Shown: positions 39,301 to 51,300 of the stretch, piece after piece
Layout: every line of letters begins with the position of its first letter
Position numbering within the stretch: position 1 is the stretch's first letter
Assembly: GCA_949316495.1 (NCBI GenBank)
Contig: OX439002.1
Location: forward strand, 11,960,001 to 12,024,000
Direction: 5' to 3'
Source: Amphiduros pacificus
Taxonomy: Eukaryota > Annelida > Polychaeta > Phyllodocida > Hesionidae
Length of the DNA stretch: 64,000 nt
The notes under the pieces: generated by a model
Databases searched by the model: none
The model's input: the letters and a program-made list of their open reading frames with translations, nothing else
Told to the model about the DNA's origin: nothing
Translations under genes and position numbers: made by a program

Positions 39301-42300
39301 TGCATTGGCACAACTCAGATGTGATATTCTTCCTCTCAGACAGGCCTGAGTATAAATATTCAGTACAGATTATGTTTCCTGTGTGATCAAAATGTGAGAG
39401 TCAAAGAGACATTTTTTATTTCGTTGTTTCAAATATAATGGATTGAGACAGCAACTGTTTGTTAATATTAGCATGGTACACCCTATTTTTTCTGTTCACT
39501 CTCATGATGATTAACTTTTGAGATCAATGTCAGAGCCAATAGTAAAGAAAACTAGCCAATTCATTTGGCAGTGTTTTGATTAAAGACGTCATTGAGAACA
39601 CATTAATATTTAGACCTCATTACCAATGATGAAGTCATGCCTAAACTGCACGGTGAGTTATGAGCATGATGGTCTGGGTGAAACTGTAACCCTCGTGGTC
39701 ATGCATGTGCATAACTCACTCTAATCAATAAATATACATACATATTACTGACCATGATTATGGGAATAGTGCAGTCTGGACCAAATATTGTTTTAGGCTC
39801 CTTGACATTTGGGCTGGTAAGTGGAGATTAGCACTAGCTCAAATCAAAGTGCACTGGCCCAAACCATTTTTCATAAAATTTTTAAAATTAATTACATGCA
39901 TCAACTATTTTTTTATTATGCCCTACTGTACTGTACTTGTTTACTGCAATTAATATTCTGTAAGATCAGTCGAATGACAAAAGGACTTTTACTAACACTT
40001 GAAAAATCATGATTAGCTATGAGACAGTGGGGCTAGTATCAGGGCAAGGTGTACTAGCCAGAGAGTATTTCTACTAGTCTGGAACTATGGGCTAGTACAC
40101 AAATGCCAGACTGGTTGTGAGTGCATGGGCTGGTCAGTGTGGGACACTGAGATAGCAACTAGCAGTCTGACTCTTTGAGATGAGGGTGGGGTGACTGTCC
40201 AAGTGCTGAGAGTCTGTCACCTCATGGCCAGGAACTCTTCTACCTCAATACTGGGACCATATTTCCATTCTAAATCATTGTTAACATGATGACCTGCTTT
40301 GAACCACCAGCTTCTATTATTCTATGATCCCTGCAATAAATCAAAAGGTAGGACCTCCCACAAAAAGCTTCCTGAATAGACTTTAGTTCTGAAATGGTGA
40401 AAACGTCTGGTATATATTTTGTGAACAAAAATATTTATGGCAATATTGATAAAAAGCCATTCAGATAGCCAGAGCCAAGTTTTAGTTATGAGTACATTTC
40501 TGGTTTTTTTTACTGGTCACATTGTGTTAAAACAAGGTAGGTGTCTGGCACTCTTTATATTAAAGACTGGTTGCAGGTAATCTATCTGATAACTGAGCAC
40601 TTAAAGCAAGATTATTACAATAGTCTGTGCCAGAAATCTGACAAGGAGGATATATATCAGGTAGAATAGAAGTTGATAGCCTGGGAGACAGGAGACCATC
40701 TATCAAGACAGGTCATATTTCAACACCAGCACCTGTACACAATACTACACATACAGACTTACATCAAGTTTCCTCTAGACCTTGTTCCATTGAATAACAC
40801 TTCTCTAACTTGTATCACTAATCCTGATAATGAGATGACATACATGATAGGGTTGTAGCTTTCATGATAACACTGTCTCCATCACAAGTGCCATCAATAC
40901 CAAACAAGTTAGGTACGCTGACATTGAAAATATGTAATGTGGTATCAATATGTAAAAACTGAGTGCAGTTCTGTCATTCTTTAGTTTGCAGATAATGATT
41001 TATCACTACTTGTTCTCAAACATAAGCATCAAGATTTTCGAGTCTCTGGTAGCAATCTTAAAATATTCACAGTTACCTGTAATGTAGCTTTCTGGCAATA
41101 TTTGAAAATAAGTCACTGTAGTGAAGAGGTAAGACAATGGATGTTAGGGAATATTTGACACGTCCCTGTTAGCTTAAATCAAACACAAATCAGTCTTTTT
41201 GAACATGTAAAATCTACTATTTTTGGTTCAAAGTTTGATTTCACTACTTTAAAAAAAAAGTATAACTATCAAATCTTTATCAATTATCAAATTAGATAAA
41301 AATGGGACATCATTGGTAAACTTCAATCCTAATCTTAGAAATATGAAAGCAAAATTTGAGAATGAAGCACTGTATGTTCGTGTTCTTCTTTAGCCAAAAT
41401 CACTTTTTTCATTGATTTGATTTTTGAAATATCTTAAATAGGTCGAAAATATATCATTCATGTGTTCTGGAAAATATATCATTCATGTGTTCAAGAAATC
41501 TCCTGGGCAAGTACTTTCATTATCATTCATCATGTAAATGCCACTACACTGCTCAACCCTTACTAATTTATGTACGGGTATTTCTGACACTACTAAACCC
41601 CGTACAGAATTGTTGGGCACAGCAATGGATCATGGAACAAGGCATAAAACATTTACTCTGAAACATATCATGTCCATAATCAACAAAGACAGACAGAAAC
41701 GGACACATCAGCCTTACTGACAGCTGTCCCAGACATCATACAAAAATATCACAGACTTTTGCCAAGGATTAATCCATCTGTCAGGGTGTTTACTATTTGC
41801 ATAATCTAAGATCAATATCTAATCACATCAAAGTATAAAGACACAATGTTGGCAAAAAGCTTTACCAGTATGCACCACAGACATTGAAGGGAAGTGGGGT
41901 AAATCCAGGAATATTCATGGATGTCCCAGTCTCCGAATCCCAGCAACATTAATGAGTAAATGCCATGTTTCAAACCTTTTAAGAAAAGAACACCTATACC
42001 TTATGAGCTTGATGAGGGATGCACACTCACACACACATTATTGTAGATAATTCAAAGGGTCCAAATTAACATTAAATATATTTGAGTCCATGGCATGTGG
42101 TAATGAAAAGGACTGTCAGGGTGGCCACACTCTGATGAGAAAAAAATTCCCTGACATTTCCCTGACTTTTCCCTGACTCAAAAAATAATTCCAGGTATTG
42201 CGGCCTCCATTCTCCCCTACAGCCGCCCATTCCACCCTTCATATGTTCATGATTTGGAAAATATATATGTAAAGCCTGGGAGGCCACAATATTGGAATGA

Positions 42301-45300
42301 TATCTACTGACTAGAACAAATAAAAAAATAAGTAAGACATGTAACAACATCATGGATATTTGAGCTTCAACTTGGAAACTTTAATTCTTGCAATTATAGT
42401 ATTAAAGCCAAAGGAGCTCATTTTGTTCCCTCAGTTATTCTTCATCGTGAATGTTTGTTTTAAACCCATCAATGATCTAAAAGTACTCAATGATTATGAA
42501 AATGAACAAAATTCCCTGACTTTTTTTTCCCTGACATTTCTGTCAATCAGAAATTTCCCTGACACTTTTTAAAATTCCCTGACATTTCCATGACCTTGAA
42601 AAAAAAAAAGTTTTTCCCTGACTTTTCCAGGTGCGTGTCCACCCTGACTGTTACTGCTACTCATGTCTGTTAGATCAACTACAGTACTATAAACATTCGC
42701 TATGGTAGTGGCATTTATAACATTTCATTTTCAATGAAATCCTGATCTTGTAGTTGGTGGTCACCAATTAAGCAGGGTGAAAAGGACATAGTATTACTGT
42801 TACTCATGTCTGTTAGATCAAAACAATAATATACACATTCTCTATGGTATTGGCATTTATAACATTTCATTCTCAATGAAATGCTGATCTTGTAGTTGGT
42901 GGTCACCTAAGCAGGGTGTATTTTGTGTTATTGTATTTCTCAGAGGCTGGGCTAGACGGCCAGGAAGGACGGCAGACCATATAAAGCTACAGCTGCGTGT
43001 TTTGTCCATACATGTCTTAGACAGAGGAAGCTGGTGGACACTGGTGGCGGAGGTTTATGTATTTTTTATGCGGGGCCATTACACTATTGGTGAGCTGTGT
43101 GAATCCCCTTTCCAGACTGCCCCATCACTCACACCCCAGACGCAGGCTCAGGGGTGTCCCTGCAAACAAAGCCGCCTCGCACAAATGGAGGCAAGCTGCA
43201 ATACCACCTATTTTTTTTCAAGAAATCTAGCTGTTAAACCAAGAAATCTAGTTGTTGAAAAATGAAAACGCATCTGCTAATGGTCTCAGAGCTGTGCTGA
43301 TCATTGTTTTTGTCATATTTGTGAATATTCTCTGCAAATCACTTAAAATGTTTTAACCCAGCTTTGTAGCTCAAGAACAGACAATGTGGTAAAATTAACA
43401 TACCAAAATATTGCTTTATTCTAGTCTCAAACTACGGTTATATTTAAATCAGCAGGATGAGGCACTGGATATTCCAGATGTATATTCATGTGAAAAACAA
43501 TTCACTGTTTGCCACTGATTTTTAAAACCATTAAAAAATTGAGAAAAGCTTTTATAAAATCAGATTTTCAAGAAGATTTTCAAGAAGTTTTTGCTTAGAT
43601 AATATATATGTCTATACCCTAAACTTTGTGATCAAATGTTAATACCCATCATTTTACCCCAACATAAATTTCTGTGACATTTGAATGAGATGAGACTGTG
43701 CTATTTGAAGGTGAAGTAGTGGACTTACTAATCACTTTCAGCAAAACAATAATCCTGGCAGGTGTGTTCAGGTTGATTTCAGGAAGATAGCTTTCTTGTA
43801 TCACACTTTCATGACTACACATCTTCTAAACATATCCCAAAATCTCTGTAAAATTGCCTGTGATCTGCCTGATCTCAATGAAAGTTTTGAAGCATAGTAT
43901 TCATCTCCTGGCAGTATGATATTGCATCTATGAATGTCTAAAAAATCCACTCAGTAGTTTCTGAGAAGATCAATGCCCAAGCAGAGAAGATTGATGCCCA
44001 AGCAGAGAAGATTGAAGCACATAAAAACTGGTCTTGCATGTTAGAATACTGTGCTAGAACTAGAAAAAAAGAAATAGAAAAGGAAAAAAAGTAATATTGC
44101 AAAGATTGGACTCCCTGTTACAAGACTGCTGCTTCTCTACTCCAATCTCTACCCCGAGTGCGTCATCCACATTGCCAGCAAGCTTGTTTCCACACCCCAA
44201 TATATTCCCACTTATTGTATAATATAAGGCTTACGTATAAGCCCCTACTCCACTTTGTATTTACAACAGTACAGTAAGAAATAATACAAATGTGCCATTT
44301 TATGGCTTTAAAAATTCACCAAGAATATTTAACACAAGGAATATGAATTGCTCAAAAGCAGGAATGGATTGCTCCATACTCAGCCCCGTCTGTTGCTAAG
44401 GTAACCGTCTCAAGCCATGTTTTTGATCAGCCTGTCAGTTTTCGCACCCAACAACCTATCCATCAACTCAGTCGTCAATATTAAAGCATAATGAAGATAC
44501 AAATAACATGGTTTTCTTATATAAAATGAGGATCTGATAGAGATTTTGATACCAAAACATCCATGGAGACTGTTTGGTCTTGCAATTAATCACATAATTA
44601 AGTGAACTGATAGACAGGTTGTATTTTATAAATATTTGTAATTCAGATAGTTCTTTATATCAGTGTATGTTACAAAGATCACTTTATTCTCAGTCAGAAG
44701 AATGAATTGATTTTTGTGATATATGAATTACATGAACTTGTATCATATTTCAATGTGATGTAACAATCTTTCAATGTCAAGGACAACAAGAACTTCATTG
44801 ATACTGACTATCACGGTGTTAATATCACCGATTTGACAATTCATAAGAATGTCGATAAAAGCACTCCGATTTTAATCAGGAAAATATATGAAAATAGACC
44901 TGATTGTGTTCATTATTCATTGAGTTGTTTTCCCCCCTCAACAACTGACATTTGCATGCAAGGCATACGTTGGTGTTTCAGCCTGAAAGGGTACCTTTTA
45001 TGCCAGGATACAGATACAGAAAACCAATGGTTTAGTCATTTAATTTGCTCATGAACCTTGAGACAGTCTTGAAGCTTAAAAGTCGCAAGAATCCTTGGAA
45101 ATAAGTTCTCGAAAAAAGGAGAGTTAAACACACATGTGTACCTTTTGTGAACCATGTCTGTTTTATATAAGACTGTCCATAAAAACATTTGGGACCAAAT
45201 AATACTGGATGACAAAAGAAAAGCAAAAAGCTCATGTTTTTGTCATGTTTATGACACATGGCCTGTGAGCAAGTAGACCATCTTTTCAGCCATGGTAGAA

Positions 45301-48300
45301 CTAAGAACTGCCTTATATAGCACTTGAGATGACTGCAATAGTGGGCAACAATCATATCAGGAGGAAACTGCAAGACTCTATCATTCTACCAGTTGGAAGG
45401 CATCTGTTGTCAGAATAAAACATCTCCTGGGCTTGAGATGAGCAAAAAACAAAGCCTCACATTTCCTGCAATTTTCCCACTGAGAAATGCTCCATGTGAA
45501 AATCAATAGTTCTGCTGCTATCAAGTGAATGCACATTGAAGTGCATGATAATCGCTTGCATTATATCAACAACAACATGGCCGACTTTTTGTTTTTAGGA
45601 CTGATGAAATACGAGATGTCATTCTGCAGTCCTGTAAACAATGGGAGCATGACTTAGTTTCTTCATTTGTTAATGCTTTACATATTTTATGTGCTCTCCA
45701 AAACAATCATTACACACATAAATCAATGTCAACCAAAATCTGAATCATCTGAACAATGAACTTCCCCAGTTAAAAACATATTTCTTTTTATTACAATATG
45801 AAAATTCATATCACAAATAAATAATTTTTTTGTTCTAAGTTAAAATTAAGATTAATACAAAAAATCAATTAGGGTACTGCAAAAGAAAAGCAACATGAGT
45901 GAGCAAGTTGCTGTCACAATGTGGCATACAGATTGAGCTTCCAATATCTTCATTCTGATTGTACCCTTAAAGCTTTCATGAAATCTGATATCGGAGCAAT
46001 TTTTCCACACGCAATACATATGCTTAATAAAAATTTATACATTACATTAAGTTTTCAGCTCAAATTCAAATCATCCATTAAACACTTTCTCAACAAACTT
46101 TGTGCAAGTGACCAGTAACAGGGTTTGCTGACAAAGGGGGGCCTTCATATTGGGACACCAGAGCCCAGTTTGTCCATTTGTGTTTGTCTATTGGTACAGG
46201 CCTTACAACAGTGATTGCATGAGTATAGCACATACTTTGACACTCTTAGAAACACAATATTAAAATGGCAGGTGTATTTTATTTGACTTCATGAAGATAG
46301 CTTGTTTGTATCACACTCTCATGACTACATATCATTTCAACATGTCCCAAATCTCTGTAAATTTGCTAGCAACCTCAATGATTTTATGAAAGCTTTAACC
46401 AATTGAATTGCCTCCTGACTGTGGAGAGGCTGGACGGGACTCAAATAAGTCACAATAATTGTCTTTTCATTGATCTTAATTCAAGTTTAGAAATTGTGAT
46501 ATTAAAAACAATTCTTTAAATTATGGCAATATGCTTCATTTTGAAGATGAGGGAATTGGAATATCAATTGATGGTATTTCTGTAATAATAAGTTATTACA
46601 TTCAGGTAAGACTACCACGGAAACAGCTGTCATGTGCATTGACTTGCTCGTTGGAGACCCCCCCCCCCACCCCTTCTTTCATCTGAGTAACTGTCAGGGG
46701 ACCTTGATTTCTTACACCTCCTTCTTTACTACCAAGTAGAGTGAGTAGATGGTCTCTTCTGTTTCTTCTGTCTGTACTAACTGATCTTCAGGATTCTATT
46801 GGTAGCTGTTCTGTACCCGCCACTCATACTGAGTTCTCATGAAACCTGTTTAGGCCTAGACTCATCTGATAACTTGCCTACATCTTATACTTGTTTCTTC
46901 ATGGATATTTCCAGACTTTCCTGTGCTCATTAAGCAATCTGATAGCATTCTTCTTGCAATTAAATCCTCCTTAATCTTACAGTCATTTACCCGAAGGCCA
47001 TTTCCTTGACTTCATTGTAAATCTTTGAACTTGTGTTCTTATATGTTTTTGTCTGAATATGGTTGGCAGCTGTGTTGTATCTCCAACCCCATTGGCAGAG
47101 GAAAGGTTATGATCTGTTAGCATGTCTATCAGTAACAGGCACCCAGTTCTGATTCTTTCATGGATATATTATTAACAGACTTTAATATGTAATCTTCATC
47201 TGTACAACCAATATTTAGAGTTACCTGCTTTTTGATCTATTTGAAAAGGTTCCACACTTTCAAATTGTGTTTGGCCCTGGTTATGGACTTAATATTTGAT
47301 CTATCTCCTATCTGATTTATAGACACAGATCCCCTTATAAATTCTGATATGTGCTCTCTCCTTTAACAACACTTTGGTTTTGTCTGATCTTTCCTCATTA
47401 AGACAGACTTACCTATTCAGCTTTACTCAGTTCCTTTTTGTTTCTGGTGACCCTTCTTGTTTCTGGTGACCCTTCTTGTTTCTGGTGACCCTTCTTGTTT
47501 CTGATGACCTATCTCATGAGAACTCCTTGATGAGTGCCCTCATAGATCTGTTAATATTCGGGGCAATTCTTTACTTCATTGACATTGTTTGTATCAATGA
47601 CCTTTTCTGTACTTTTAAAGCTATGTCAGGCTGCCCTACTGTTTTCAAAGAGTGACAAATGATTTTTCTTTTGCATTATCACATCGACATGATAACCAAA
47701 ACCACTGCCTTTGATAACCAGTAAATGAGCTCTGGCTGGAAACAACTCAGAAACTCACATTACTCAACCATGCAGCATGACTGAAGTACTTGTCTCAACC
47801 AGGATTCAAACCCCAGACCTTTAGCATGGGAAACATGTTGTACAGATCTATATATCTGAATATTTTCATCAACTTGAATTTAATTACTCACATCAATTTT
47901 GTCCCATTCCCCTTAATCCATTCCTTTTTCCTTTCAAAACACCTTCATAAAAGCATCTCCATAATTAGATCCCTTCACGATTCTATGAAGGTTCCATCTT
48001 ATGTGCTATTGAAAAGAATCCATCATGTGCAGGATACGGCACCCATATAGCTGTGCCATCTTCCTGCTGACATTTTCACAATTCTAAAGCTCTCCTAGTT
48101 AGTTAACACTCTGCAGCCATCATTCACAGCCTCAAGACATCAAATAGAATAATATTGTAATCCTACTAGTTGGCCTTCTTTCACTCCATTTTCTGCCTTC
48201 ATTTCAGATAACTTCATTCTTGTACCTTCAATGACGCAGGTGTTAAAATTTTACAGTAATCATCATAAAACACCATCTTGAACTCGCATCAAACTTGACC

Positions 48301-51300
48301 TGACAATTTGACAAGTTTTCTTGACTTATGTACCCTGTAAGATTTGGACAAATCATTATGAACTTTACAATATTATCTTGGTATATTTTCTGCATGGCTT
48401 CAGAACTGGTCACTCTTATCAAATACAGTTAGTCACAACCTTGCAGGATATACTCAAGGTTAGAAATGAGGGGAAAATGTTGTCATGCTCATCTTTGATT
48501 TTAGTCAAGCCTTTGATACAGTCTCTCACTAACAACTAAATCATAAACTTATGTATTATGGAATAGAAGGGCAGGTTGGCTTACAAACCATGGACAGAGG
48601 ATAGTTTTAATCAGCAGTGCCACAGGGAACAGTACTGGGGCTCTTTAAACATGAAGCTCTTTGCAGATGACAGCCTCCTCATTAAAAATGATGATGATGC
48701 AGCCAAATTTGCAAGAGGACCTTAAATAATACACTGGAGGGATGGCCAAATGAGTGGCAAATGCTCAGAAATACTATACCATAAGCAGCAAGTTTAAAAG
48801 CCAAGCTCTTGATACAAGAAATTACCATTAAATGGTCACATTTTACATTATCATCCCAATCTTGGATGTTAAGCTTCAAAGAGATATAAAATGGGATCAA
48901 TATATTAGCAACATTGTTTACAAAGCATATTGGGGCTTTGTAAGAGGCAATTTCAAAATATTCCCAGGAAACCCTTGTGTGCCCTCACTTAGAATAGGGC
49001 TACTACCTCAAGAAAGATATTGACTGAATAGAATCAGTGCAAAGATGAGCTGCAAGATTTTGTTCAGACTGGAAATTGGAAGAGAAACCGGCACAATATC
49101 AAAAATTCTGGAAGACCTAAAATGGGATTCAATAGCAGGGAGGAGAACTTAGAGGCTGGTTTTATAGTGCAATGCTAACAATACATGGTGAAATAGCTTT
49201 GAAACTACCAAAACATGTCAAAATGAAAAAAAACATGGAAATCACAATACTTGGATAGTGAAATGGCTATTTCTCAAAGACTGTGACTGCCTGGAATAAT
49301 CTTACTCCTGAATTAAGTGCATTGGAAACTGGAAGCTTAGCCTTGCCAGAGTGTAAAGGCTAGCTGATGTCAAGCAGCTGTAATCGCCCAGCTGTACCCC
49401 AAGTGCAATTTTGCACTCATGGCAGAATGCCAGTTGGTTTTGCTGAGTAAACCTATGGATATAGATATAAAATCAAGAGAATTATAATTAATTCACCTAT
49501 TTGTGCCTTATGAAACAATTTTTGACACTGACATTTCTGTCTTGCCATTTGGTTTTGTACTTAATGAAATCTCCTGCATTGTACATATAATATCTCATGA
49601 CAATGATGAAATTCTCAGAATATTCAGAGAACAATACGCTCTAAAAACAACATGGGCTTCCAAGAAATGTGGCTAGACCTTTTATGAGTTCATATTTTCT
49701 TGGTTGGGATAAATATAAGCGAAGCAAAATATGGTCACATATGGTAATAACCGAGCACAAGGTATGAATATTCAAATAATGGTGTGCAACAACTATGATG
49801 CCTCTGTGTGACTGAATTATGCCAAACAATGACAATACTTGATATCATTTGGTTACACTTATGCATGACCAAATAGTTATTTGACTCCAACTGGAATTGC
49901 AGACATGCAGCAAATTTATAATGGTAAATGTCAAGTTTTCAAGACTTCTTTCTTACCACACATACTTCTGCCTCCACTTCTGCCATATCTTGATGCTCAT
50001 AATTTATCTAAATTGCTCGAGATATTTTTGTCAATTTATTCTGGCTGTTTTCTACTCTCAGTCCTTATAAAGGAAATTCTGAATTCAGGTTTTGATGACA
50101 TATGCAAAAGACCTATACTGGAATTATCTAGACTTGTATGACTAACACATGCGATGTGTTAAGCCAAATTTGGTTAAATGTCATCAGTTTCAGTGCCTAT
50201 GGCAGTTTAATGTTGGCACCAAATTTAAAGTTCCTGCCACACTGTCCATGAGGGGCATATTTAAGCTCTGACTGAGTTAAATTATTGTGAAAAAACCCTA
50301 TTCAATGTGTGGTTAAACATCTTTTTATAGTATTATATATTTTGTGAAGAAATCATTCAAAAATCAAATAACTGAAATTGATACTTTCCCATTTCCAATC
50401 TCAAGTGCTATCATCAGATATTATCTGGGAACAGTGCTATATAAATGTTACCTTTACATTATTTTTCATTTTTTACCAGAAGAAAAGTATAAATTTGTAA
50501 AAAAAAATCTAAAGTTATATCTCTGTATAATAAATATATGGAATTTAATATTAATAGAATTTGATGAGAAGATTTTATGCAGTTGTTTATTTATATTGAT
50601 TTATTTAATCTTGAAGAAAGGGAGAAAATATCTTGGGGTGTAGGGTGGTTAGCACATTACCCTTCGATGGCCAAATTTTGTGACCAGCCCCGAGATCATA
50701 AGGTTCCTCATACATGCACAGCAAGAAAAGCTTGTGGTTGTTACAATCTTCTTTTTTTCTCTCTTTTTCCAATTAAATGAAATATCAAATATCTAATAAT
50801 CCTGCAGATTCAACAGAGCTTTCATTATTGCAATATGAATCAGAAGTATCCTTTTTAATGCAGCTTTGCAAGTACAGCCAGTGGAGTGAAAAACATTAGA
50901 TATCCAATATGGCACCACAACATGTAACACTTGGCTCCACAGTAGACACCCAAAGGTGACATTATCCCCAGTGGATGGGGGATAATGTCACCATCAGCAA
51001 CAGATCAAAGTCCCCATTGTTCTGGCTTAATGATGCCATTTTGTAACATTCTGTAGGGCTACAACTAGTTACAATGTAATCAAAGTAATGACGTCAGACT
51101 GCTTGAATCATGAATTTTTACCCCAGCACTTACCGTATTTACTTGTATATAAGACGAATCAAGCGTAATATGTGATAATATTGGGTAAATAGCTTTATTT
51201 ATCATTTAAAACGCAATTAAAATCGACCCGCTACGTCCGATATTTGTTATTTTGAAAGGGTCACTTCTGCCTTTCAAAATGGCGATCTCGTGTTGCGTAA

